Shown in pieces: positions 1 to 6,024 of a stretch of DNA of 6,852 bases (its first letter is position 1; the number at the start of each line of letters is the position of its first letter). The DNA comes from Anaerolineae bacterium (GTDB lineage: Bacteria; Chloroflexota; Anaerolineae; SSC4; Amarolineaceae): NCBI GenBank assembly GCA_013693795.1, contig CP059258.1, forward strand, positions 1,858,113-1,864,964. The letters run 5' to 3'. The notes under the pieces are model-generated. The model ran no database searches, was not told the DNA's origin, and saw only the letters and a list, made by a program, of their open reading frames with translations. A program made the position numbers and the translations under genes.

Positions 1-255
1 CTCGTGCAGCGCCTCTTCGCCGACCACGATCTCGCCGCCGGTGGGGCGGTCCAGGCCGCCGATCAGGTTGAGCAGCGTCGACTTGCCCGAACCGGAGGCG
101 CCCATGATGCAGCAGAATTCGCCGCGCCGTACCCGCAGGGTCACGCCGGCCAGGGCCTGCACCTGCGCCTTACCCATCGGGTAGACCTTGGTCAGATTGC
201 GGATGTCGATCAGCACGGGACCGATCGTGTCGGTCGGCGCAACGTAATCGTTCAC
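1..255 (-). CDS. ABC transporter ATP-binding protein, MacB/LolD type (N-terminal 85 residues, cut by window edge)
   Basis: This is the nucleotide-binding subunit of an ABC transporter that would hydrolyse ATP at the cytoplasmic face of a membrane permease. The translation opens with a short tail, then DIRNLTKVYPMG (residues 17-28), the A-loop region with an aromatic Tyr25. Walker A is GASGSGKST at residues 52-60, followed by LLNLIGGLDRPTGGE, the usual continuation in the MacB/LolD/FtsE-like group. Q-loop, signature and Walker B lie beyond the left edge. The start is GTG at 255-253. It overlaps the TGA of the upstream membrane-protein gene as GTGA (255-252), so translation is probably coupled. 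The frame is clean over all 255 bases, unlike most other genes here. The substrate cannot be told; the permease is probably further left. Confidence 0.93.
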   Translation of the reverse strand, partial: MNDYVAPTDTIGPVLIDIRNLTKVYPMGKAQVQALAGVTLRVRRGEFCCIMGASGSGKSTLLNLIGGLDRPTGGEIVVGEEALHE

Positions 256-1009
256 GGGACAAAACTGGAGCCGCCGCCGGTCAGGGCGTTGGCCAGCAGG
301 GCTGGGATCACGTTCAGGAGTAGCACCAGGATGACATAAATGGCGGTCACCAGCAGCGCCTTGTTGCGGCTGAGCCGGCTGCTGATCGCGACGGCCAGGC
401 CGAGCAGGGCCACGTACCACAGCGCAAACAGGTCGATCTGTCCCAAGACCGCCGCCAGAACGCCCGGCCCCACCAGGCCGGAGAGGCCGGGGCCGACGAC
501 CGGCTGTTGCGTGGCGCCGGCGTAGATCGTCTGCAAGAGCGCGCAGGATCAGCGGAAAGCTCGCCCAGGCCGTCATGCGCAGCAGAATCGAATAGCTGTT
601 CTGACCGCCGACCAGCAGGCCGAGGAGGTGCAGCACAGCGGGGCGGATGAACCAGGCCAGGAGCAGGGGCCGAGGGCGGCGAGCAGCGTCAGCACGACCG
701 GCTGGGGCGGCGGCGGCCAGCATTTCGGGCGGCAGGTTTGCGAACTCGGCTGGCGGGATCTGTTCGCGCATACGGGCCAGATTCTCCTGGTGTGTTATCT
801 GGGCCTGCAGCGGCGCCTGCACGATGCCGTTCAAGGCGAAGACGATGATGGCGATGAGCAGCGGGATCAGGAAGAGCCAGGTCCGCCCGGCGTACACCCC
901 TTCGAGCGCACGCCGCGGACCCAGATCCAGACCATGAGAGAGAGTATACCGGCCTGCGCGGCGCCTCGGCCAGGCTCGTATCGGCCGTTGGATCGAAAGA
1001 AAATGACAT
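252..1009 (-). CDS. Yip1-family integral membrane protein, reading frame broken several times
   Basis: This is a multispanning membrane protein of about 250 residues. It is likely Yip1-family, which is often found beside ABC ATPases; its exact role is unknown. No single frame is open, but conserved-looking sequence can be followed by changing frame. The N-terminus is SFSFDPTADTSLAEAP. Then comes TWLFLIPLLIAIIVFALNGI (about 885-825, first membrane segment), a polar stretch with REQIPPAEFANLPPEM, VVLTLLAALG then LLAWFIRPAVLHLLGLLVGG (about 700-610), SYSILLRMTAWASFPLI, and a clean final stretch from 536. That stretch holds two more membrane helices (LFALWYVALLGLAVAIS and LLVTAIYVILVLLLNVIPA). 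Frame changes fall near 905-935, 710, 670 and 537. Start ATG 1009 is chosen for the GGAGAGG at 1027-1021. The stop overlaps the ABC ATPase start. The spread of breaks suggests sequencing indels rather than decay. Confidence 0.72.
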
Positions 1010-1020
1010 GACTGGGTAGA

Positions 1021-1039
1021 CCTCTCCGCCATTTTAGCA
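1021..1039 (-). promoter_or_regulatory. Possible extended -10 and ribosome binding site for the Yip1/ABC operon
   Basis: On the minus strand TGCTAAAAT (1039-1031) matches an extended -10 element (TG-N-TAAAAT). GGAGAGG (1027-1021) lies 11 bases before ATG 1009. No good -35 is visible (best TTGGTG at 1057-1052, spacing 15). A transcript starting near 1024 would begin inside the Shine-Dalgarno, so either the promoter or the ribosome site may be chance. Confidence 0.28.
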
Positions 1040-1127
1040 CATCTCGCGCGTCACCAAAGTCTTTCGCGCCGTAGGAACGTGTGCATAGTCTTTTGTATTG
1101 CCATTGTAACTGCTCAGCCAGCCGTTC

Positions 1128-1226
1128 AGAAACCCGGTTTTTGTCTCGCAGACCAGGGTCATCGCGCGATGAAAAGCCGTTGCACAGGCGAAAACCTTGC
1201 TCGCACGGGAAAAACCCGGTTTCTTT
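1128..1226. repeat. Pair of AAACCCGGTTT intergenic motifs
   Basis: AGAAACCCGGTTTTT (1128-1142) and AAAACCCGGTTTCTTT (1211-1226) share an 11-base core that is a near palindrome (AAACC, one central base, GGTTT). The copies lie in direct orientation about 83 bases apart. I recall similar GAAACCGGGTTTC-like intergenic motifs from Chloroflexota and cyanobacterial genomes, but cannot verify that here. Function unknown. Confidence 0.5.
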
Positions 1227-1333
1227 GAGCCAGCCTGAGTGGTTACGATATCCTGGACATTATTGCGGTTGCTGAGTATTGGGGCAACGTTTACCAGTAG
1301 GCCGCGACAGCCAGGGCGTGTTTCAATCGCGGG

Positions 1334-1375
1334 GCGCCAGGGCTTTCGGATCGCGAGGCCCGAAAGCCCTGGCGC
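1334..1375. repeat. Perfect 16-bp inverted repeat with 10-base loop
   Basis: Left arm 1334-1349 (GCGCCAGGGCTTTCGG) and right arm 1360-1375 are exact reverse complements around the loop ATCGCGAGGC. Neither side carries a T-tract, so it is not a classical intrinsic terminator. It could be a REP-like mobile intergenic element, a structured RNA or a protein-binding dyad. Confidence 0.85.
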
Positions 1376-1428
1376 GAACATCGGTTGTGAAAAACAGCAG
1401 GGATAGATGTGTGCAAACGGGTCGGATG

Positions 1429-1447
1429 TGGTATACTGGCCGTGGAG
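1429..1447 (+). promoter_or_regulatory. Extended -10 promoter and ribosome site for the gene at 1458
   Basis: TG-G-TATACT at 1429-1437 is a good extended -10. No clear -35 is seen at the expected spacing, which extended -10 promoters tolerate. GGAG at 1444-1447 is 10 bases before ATG 1458. Transcription would start near 1444, leaving a very short leader. Confidence 0.45.
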
Positions 1448-1457
1448 ATTTCGAGCC

Positions 1458-1747
1458 ATGACCGAGTACTCACCCGACCCACGAGCAAGATTGGATGCCA
1501 CGGTGATCCGCCAAGTGCTGGCAGGCTACGCGCCAACGAGATAATCGAGGCGGAACGCCAGACAACGCTGGCGACCATGACTCGTGAGGACGCGTTGGCT
1601 ACCTGGCGCGATCTCATGAAAGGCTTCAACAAGCGGCCAGAAATGCACCACAACCTTGACCGGATCGATCTTTGGCAGGCGGAGGGTTTGGTGGCTGTTC
1701 GCCACGCGTTAGATCTGATGGCGAAGCGAGCAAGGCGCGATGAATGA
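1458..1747 (+). CDS. Small protein of unknown function, one frameshift; first gene of a two-gene unit
   Basis: I do not recognise a family. The reading starts at ATG 1458 (MTEYSPDPRARLDATVIRQV) and, after an apparent one-base loss near 1525, continues as LRANEIIEAERQ, TREDALATWRDLMKGF, ending LDLMAKRARRDE at the TGA of 1745-1747, about 96 residues in all. It is soluble, charged and mostly helical in appearance, with no membrane segment. ATG 1458 is preferred because it follows GGAG and an extended -10. The longer open frame reaching back to 1409 reads through the promoter. The stop overlaps the start of the next gene by 8 bases (ATGAATGA, 1740-1747), so the two are co-translated. Because the next gene looks like a nucleotidyltransferase, this could be its antitoxin-like or adaptor partner; that is inference from position only. 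Confidence 0.65.
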
Positions 1748-1889
1748 ACAAGAAGCAGCCGCTTGGGAGATTCATGAGTTCTTTCAATCGCTCGGACTGC
1801 CCCATGCCGTGATCGGCGGCTTAGAGAACTTCATTCCCGGCGGCAGCGCACACGGACACGTCTGCTCTATTACCGGATCAATTTCTTAA
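1740..1889 (+). pseudogene. N-terminal remnant of an AbiEii/MNT-like nucleotidyltransferase
   Basis: The frame from ATG 1740 gives 49 residues and was found by reading across the overlap. It reads WEIHEFFQSLGLPHAVIGGL at residues 9-28. This closely resembles the opening of nucleotidyltransferase-fold proteins of the AbiEii/MNT or DUF6036 kind, in which AVIGGLA is normally followed by a tryptophan/glycine stretch and then the catalytic Asp-x-Asp. Here the similarity stops right after GGL (about base 1825). The remaining 21 residues are unrelated and reach TAA at 1887-1889. The metal-binding aspartates and the rest of the domain are missing, so the protein should be inactive. The abrupt end suggests a deletion or recombination junction near 1826, though a misassembly would look the same. 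Family assignment rests on about 20 residues. Confidence 0.55.
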
Positions 1890-2235
1890 CCTTCATAAAG
1901 CCCCCGCTGCGTGCAGAAGCCGGCGACCACACCGCGATGGCTCGCCAACCAATCATCGCCCTGCCCGGCCCCTGAAACGGCACGAACCCATCCCCGCCGC
2001 CCGGGCGCAGGCCCGCCTGGCGTACTCGTCGAAGCAGGCGCACGCACTTCTCGAACAAACGGTTTTGTGATAAACTGAACGCTTGAAAAGCCCCCTGCTG
2101 ACAGTCTCGGCCTTTGCTCATCCCTGACGGGGCCGCGGGCTATTTGTGCCTTTCGGCCGGTTGGGGGTTCGGATACGTTAGGTGAACAAGGCAGCCAGCC
2201 GCGCGCTGACTGGCGGCCTCCGGTCGCTGCCGGGG
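1890..2235. other. Region without a firm gene; possible degraded plus-strand coding
   Basis: No frame here shows a recognisable domain. On the plus strand two short frames read in a protein-like way: about 1843-1975 (RLLYYRINFLTFIKPPL, then AGDHTAMARQPIIALPGP, stop) and, one frame over, 1975-2070 (KRHEPIPAARAQARLAYSS, then HALLEQTVL, stop). They could be parts of one broken gene. The complementary minus-strand frame is equally open, so neither is called. A weak hairpin at 2190-2218 belongs to the minus-strand gene that ends at 2236. Confidence 0.45.
2190..2218 (-). terminator. Possible terminator hairpin after the small minus-strand gene
   Basis: On the minus strand GGCCGCCAG (2218-2210) can pair with CTGGCTGCC (2198-2190), eight of nine positions, with an 11-base loop, followed by TTGTTCACC. 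It lies 17 bases past the stop codon at 2236. The poor T-tract makes this a weak intrinsic terminator. Confidence 0.32.
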
Positions 2236-2467
2236 TTACTTCCCGGCGTGCAGCTTCTCCGTCGCCGCCCAGGCGGCGTCGCGCAGCCGCCGAAACAGCG
2301 GTATCGTCAGCGTCCAGTCCCGCCGGCCGCTGGGCCGGCGCTGGATGGTCAGGCCCAAAACAGGGCCTGAACTTCAGTGATGCGGGTGCGGCCGCGGATC
2401 CAGCGGCGCTCGATGCGGTACGGGGCCAGGCCGATGGCCAGGCCGATCCAGAGCCGTAGGTGTTCAT
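2236..2467 (-). CDS. Small basic protein of unknown function, divergent from the STAND gene; two frameshifts
   Basis: The family is not recognised. Following the best-looking sequence gives about 77 residues: ATG 2467 (MNT), then LWIGLAIGLAPYRIERRWI and RGRTRITEVQALFW in a second frame, then LTIQRRPSGRRDWTLTIPL and FRRLRDAAWAATEKLHAGK with TAA at 2238-2236 in a third frame. Frame changes lie near 2455 and near 2347. The start is supported by GGAGG at 2479-2475, 7 bases upstream, and by TACAAT at 2540-2535. The product is rich in Arg and Trp, with one short hydrophobic stretch near the N-terminus (LWIGLAIGLA) that is too short to call a membrane segment. It shares a 132-base divergent promoter region with the XRE/NB-ARC gene, so the two may be co-regulated. 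No function is proposed. Confidence 0.55.
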
Positions 2468-2534
2468 CGCTCGTCCTCCAAAGGTTCAGGATGGCGATGA
2501 TGCCGGCACCATCAATGTCGATCGATCTGCCCTC

Positions 2535-2540
2535 ATTGTA
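2535..2540 (-). promoter_or_regulatory. -10 element TACAAT for the small minus-strand gene
   Basis: TACAAT (2540-2535 on the minus strand) matches the sigma-70 -10 consensus at five of six positions and would give a leader of about 60 bases to ATG 2467. The -35 position (around 2558-2563) is poor and falls inside the dyad at 2551-2567, which would fit a promoter controlled by a bound regulator. Confidence 0.42.
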
Positions 2541-2550
2541 GCAAGGCCAT

Positions 2551-2567
2551 GCACAGCCGACCTGTGC
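2551..2567. promoter_or_regulatory. Candidate operator dyad GCACAG-N5-CTGTGC
   Basis: Perfect 6-bp arms (2551-2556 and 2562-2567) around CCGAC sit in the divergent gap. The dyad overlaps the -35 zone of the minus-strand promoter and is 33 bases before the start of the gene encoding an XRE helix-turn-helix. Size and place suit autoregulation by that protein; binding is inferred. Confidence 0.4.
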
Positions 2568-2599
2568 GCAGCGAACAGCGGATGAACAGGGGCGATGCC

Positions 2600-5566
2600 A
2601 TGTACACGTTCGCCGAACGACTAAAAGGATTTCGTACGCGAAGGGCTGAGCCAGCAAGCGCTGGCCTACAAGCTGGGCGTGCACCGCAACACCATCAGTG
2701 CCTGGGAGCGGGGCGAATATCTCCCCGACACGCGAGATGGTACTGGACCTGGCCGAGGCGCTGAGGCTATCGCCGGCCGACACCAACCTGCTGCTGGCGG
2801 CGGCGCAGTATCCGCCAGAGCCGATTGCGACCGGCGACGAAAGGGGCGCAGCGCGCTTTGAGGAAGCGTACGTCGGTTTGTTAGTTGTCGATCGCTTGGA
2901 GACCGGTTCCTCCGCGCCGCCCGGCCCCATCCCGACGCGTGCCGGAGTCCAGGGCGCGCAGGCTGATGGGCCGCCTGCCCGATGGCCGGCTGCTGGCCGA
3001 GGCGGAAACCGGACGGCGGGCGCCGCAGCCGCCCCGGGGCGAGACCCTCTTTGGCCGCGACGCAAGAGCAACTGGTGTGCGAGCCAGTGCGCGGCCGGCG
3101 GCTCGCCATCGTTGGCGCTGACCGCGCTGCGGGGCCTGCCTGGCGTGGGCAAGACCGCGCTGGCCAAGGCCGTGGCTAACGATGCGCGCGCGCGCGCCTT
3201 TCCCGACGGCCGCGCCTGGCTGGAGCTGGGGCCGCAGGCCGACCCCTTCCGGCTGCTGGGCCAGGCGCTGGCCGATTTCGGCGCGCGGCCGACGATCTGA
3301 GCGACGTGGATAGCCGGGCCGCGCGCCTGCGCAGCGTGCTGGCCGGCCGGCGCGCTGCTGGTGCTGGACGATGTCTGGCAGGCCGCCCACGCCAGGCCGC
3401 TGCTGGCGGCCGTGCAGCCCCGGCGCGCTGCTGACCACCCGCCTCCCCAGGTGGCCGCGACCTGCACGCGGCCAACCACGAGATCGAGGTGCTGCCGCCG
3501 GCCGCGGCGGGAGCCTAGCCGCGGCCAGCCCCGAGGCGCGCCAGGCGGTGGAGGCCGACGGCCGGCGCGGCCGGACTGGCCAAGACCCTGGGCTACCCGC
3601 CCCTGGCCCGCAAGGTGGCCGGCGGCTGGCGCGGCGGGCGCGCCGACGGCCCGCGCCAGGCCGTGACCCACTTGCAGCGCGAGCGGCTGCTGACGCTGAC
3701 CAGCGCCGAGGGCGGCCGGGGTTGGCCGCGGCTGAGCCATCGCTGGAGGCGATCCTGGCCCTGAGCTACGACGCGCTGCCCAGCGACGCGCGCGCGCCGC
3801 TGCGCCGCCTGGCCGTTTTCGGCGGCCAGCCGCTGGACTACGACGCGGCAGCCATGGCCGCGGTCTGGCAGGTGGACGAGGAGGAGGCGCTGGAGCTACG
3901 CCTGGCGCTGGTGGAGGCCGGTCTGGTGGAGCGGACGCCGCGGGACGGCGAGACGCTACGCGCTGCACCAGGTGATCGCCCACTTTGCCAACGCGCTGGC
4001 GGCCGATCCCGGCGAAGAGCGGGCGGCCGCCCTGGCCCACGCGCCATTACAGCCATGTGGTGGGCGGCTACGACGACGCCATCAGGGAGGGGCGGATGAC
4101 CTACGGTGCACCGCTGGAGTGGGAGAACGTCGCCGTGGCGCTGGAGCGTCTGGCGGCCCAGTCGGCGGCCGACGACGAAGCGGCCGCGATCCTGCTGGAC
4201 TACGCCCGTTCGTGGCGCAATGTGTTGTACAACAACCATGACCCACGACGCCTGCGCTGGCTGCACGCGGCCGTGGCCACCGCCCAACGCGCGGCTCGGC
4301 ATGGGACCAGGCCAACGTTCTCAAGGCCCAGGGCGACGTCCTCGCCTTTTGGACCAACGCCAAGACGCCCTCGCCAAATATGACGCCGCCCTCGCCTTGT
4401 TCCGCACCGTCGGCGACCGCCTCGGCGAGGCCAACGTTCTCCAGGCCCAGGGCGACGTCCTCTACTTCTTGAAGCAAACCCAAGACGCCCTCGCCAAATA
4501 TGACGCCGCCCTCGCCTTGTTCCGCACCGTCGGCGCCCGCCTCGGCGAGGCCAACGTGTCAAGTGCATTGGCTCGATATATGTTCTCCCAAGATCGAGAG
4601 GCAGCAGTTGCATCCTTGCAACAAGTGCGGGCTTGCGGGAACAGATCGGCGACATCTATGGTCTGGCAAATGATCTCAGAAATTTTGCTACAGTCTTGAT
4701 CCAAGAAGGCCGTGGCACCGATGCATTACCTTATCTGGAGGAAGCAAAACAACTCTTTTTATCTCGCAACCTGACCAAAGATGCACAGATAGTTGACGCA
4801 CAATTGCAATTAGCAGGACCAGCTTCAGCCTTATTTCAGCCAGAAGCGCTCAGTGCATTGGCATCCAATCCCATGGGTTTCCTTGAAGACATGGCAGCAG
4901 CCATGGAAAACATTGATATTGCATCCTTGCTTCCTATGTTGCCACCTGTCCTACAACAAGCAATAGCTACTAACGATCTGGGGTCATGCAGGAGGCGTTG
5001 ACGAACCATCTGCCGCCAAAGTTCGCGGAAATACTTGAAGGCATCCTCAATCCTGATATGATTAAGGATCAGTTACGCCATCTGGCAGCAACTGCGCGGA
5101 AACTGGCGACCACGAAGCGCTTGTCCATCACCTCCATGATCTGTGTGACATCTGCATAGAGGATGATGATACACAAACGCTACTTGCTGCGGCAGAGGAA
5201 CTCATTGCGTTGGGCGCCGCAGACGCTGATATCTACTGTTATTTGGCAGAGGCTGCATTTGAGATGGGCAACTTTGAGCAAGGTCACCAGGCTTATCAGC
5301 AAGCAATCAACCTTGGTTCGAGAATGGAATGATTCGCCGCAACTATGTTAATCATCTCATCAGCCACTCAATGCTTGATGAGGCGGCCATCCATCTCGAT
5401 GCGGCTGCAAGGATAGAGCCAGATGCTCTCTATCTAGCCTTGCGTAGAGCCGAGTTGGCGAAGGCGCATGGTGATCAAGTCGAAACGGCGCTGGGCTGAA
5501 GAGGCGCTGCGCCGCCAACCAAACTGGAACGAGGCTCAGGCGTTACTGGATTGGGCACGTGGCTAA
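2600..5566 (+). CDS. STAND ATPase: XRE helix-turn-helix, NB-ARC and TPR (about 990 residues, about 22 frameshifts)
   Basis: This is a signal-transduction ATPase of the STAND class. A DNA-binding head is fused to an NB-ARC nucleotide switch and a TPR sensor. The start is ATG 2600, with AGGGG 7 bases upstream. The XRE domain reads FAERLKGFRT, LSQQALAYKLGVHRNTISAW and ERGEYLP, then LDLAEALRLSPADTNLLL. NB-ARC motifs are Walker A GLPGVGKT (3133-3156), Walker B LLVLDDVW (3355-3378), GALLTTR (3422-3442), and a GLPL-like GYPPLA (from 3591). The winged-helix region has LSYDALPSDA, then LRRLAVFGG. The TPR part begins near 4302 with two almost identical 40-residue units and continues to ALLDWARG and TAA 5564-5566. 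Frame changes are near 2637, 2725, 2900, 3062, 3115, 3290, 3347, 3420, 3450, 3460, 3510, 3570, 3715, 3958, 4040, 4300, 4350, 4625, 4980, 5098, 5322 and 5493. All motifs survive, so sequencing indels are likelier than a pseudogene. Bases after about 4557 are much more AT-rich. Role (transcription factor or defence sensor) is open. Confidence 0.85.
4311..4557 (+). repeat. Tandem 120-base direct repeat encoding TPR units
   Basis: Copy 1 is 4311-4429 (119 bases) and copy 2 is 4430-4549 (120 bases), followed by the first bases of a third unit (4550-4557). Outside a divergent 17/18-base linker (4344-4360 against 4463-4480), the copies differ at only two positions: 4323 A against 4442 C, and 4416 A against 4536 C. 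These change Lys to Gln and Asp to Ala. Each unit encodes a 40-residue TPR (ANVLQAQGDVLYFLKQTQDA, then LAKYDAALALFRTVGARLGE). The missing base in copy 1 lies in the linker and explains a frame change there. Near identity implies recent duplication or gene conversion. Confidence 0.92.
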
Positions 5567-5654
5567 TCTGGCCTCCCCAATGCCTCCTTCGAGAAATAGA
5601 CACCCTCAAACACCATTTGTCGTTGCTCCCATCGATTCCAGGATTCTTGCCGCT

Positions 5655-5679
5655 GCCGCCGGTTCACGGAACCGGCGGC
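5655..5679. terminator. Strong hairpin between convergent genes, possible two-way terminator
   Basis: Arms of 11 bp (5655-5665 and 5669-5679; GCCGCCGGTTC and its reverse complement) enclose a three-base loop. A 3x3 internal loop and three further pairs can extend the stem. It lies 88 bases after the STAND stop and just past the furthest possible antitoxin stop (5690-5688). No T-tract follows on either strand, so a REP-like role is also possible. Confidence 0.5.
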
Positions 5680-5808
5680 GCTGGCAGTTAATCGGCTTCT
5701 TGATCACCCGCTGCGCCAGCTTTATAGGCCGGCGGCTCCTCGTGGATATGCCGACTGCGCTCTGCCGGCCGGCTTGCGGCCAGGCCAGACGCGATCCTGT
5801 CGCGTTCC

Positions 5809-6024
5809 TCAGGGCCACGTCCGGCGCCTGGGCCAAGGCGGCCTCGTAGCGACTGCGGCTCCGCGGCGGGCGCGCTCCTGCAAGTATTCCTCGGTCAGCA
5901 GGGCGGACAGCTTCTCGGCAACCGCCACGGTCACAAATTGATTGATCGAAATCCCGTCCTGTTGCGCCAGATCCTTGACCTTCCTGTGCAGAGAATCGGG
6001 CAGTCGCACACTTAATGTTGTCAT
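5809..6024 (-). CDS. Ribbon-helix-helix antitoxin (HicB/Arc-like), C-terminus frameshifted
   Basis: This is the antitoxin of a type II pair; such proteins dimerise, bind the operon's DNA and cover the toxin active site. The N-terminus is a typical ribbon-helix-helix: strand MTTLSVRLPDSL, then helices HRKVKDLAQQDG and SINQFVTVAVAEKLSAL, followed by the tail LTEEYLQERARRG that binds toxin in this family. The unbroken frame ends at 5809, but its last 18 or so residues look wrong. One frame over, SRSRYEAALAQAPDV continues the family pattern, and a third frame gives PEERDRI (about 5785) and runs to TAA 5690-5688, beside the hairpin at 5655-5679. Two indels are likely; the true end is between about 5785 and 5688. 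The start overlaps the toxin stop as ATGA (6024-6021), with GGGAG seven bases upstream. Confidence 0.85.
   Translation of the reverse strand: MTTLSVRLPDSLHRKVKDLAQQDGISINQFVTVAVAEKLSALLTEEYLQERARRGAAVATRPPWPRRRTWP

Larger units (their letters stand above)
1010..1457. other. Intergenic region with repeats, no convincing gene
   Basis: This 448-base gap separates the minus-strand transport operon from the plus-strand gene at 1458; the two are divergent. It holds the two AAACCCGGTTT motif copies, the 16-bp inverted repeat and, at its right end, a candidate promoter. A minus-strand frame is open across almost all of it, but its translation has no recognisable domain, no ribosome site, and is built partly from the repeats, so it is not called as a gene. 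Confidence 0.6.

Noticed and set aside
4..339. Plus-strand open frame over the ABC ATPase
   Set aside because: It is antisense to a clear Walker A-containing protein and carries no motif of its own.
1334..1375. Intrinsic terminator for the Yip1/ABC operon or for a plus-strand gene
   Set aside because: It lies upstream of, not after, both flanking genes, and no T-tract follows on either strand.
1034..1501. Minus-strand open frame of 155 codons
   Set aside because: It has no ribosome site, no domain, and reads through two repeat motifs and the inverted repeat. It also runs over the promoter and start of the plus-strand gene at 1458.
1826..2235. Insertion sequence at the nucleotidyltransferase breakpoint
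   Set aside because: No transposase, no terminal inverted repeats and no target duplication could be found by eye.
2349..4040. Minus-strand open frame of 563 codons, the longest in the window
   Set aside because: It is the antisense of the GC-rich NB-ARC coding region, has low-complexity Pro/Arg/Ala sequence and no domain. Only its last 100 bases happen to coincide with one frame of the small gene at 2236-2467.
4311..4557. CRISPR-like or satellite array
   Set aside because: The units are adjacent without spacers, 120 bases long and in frame with TPR coding, so they are protein repeats.
4200..4655. Minus-strand frame with an apparent internal protein repeat (GRRRCGTRRGRRHIWRG)
   Set aside because: The repeat is simply the antisense of the TPR duplication.
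2600..5566. Programmed ribosomal frameshifting as the reason for the many frame changes
   Set aside because: There are too many changes, in both directions, without slippery heptamers or conserved structures. The repeat comparison shows at least one is a plain base loss.
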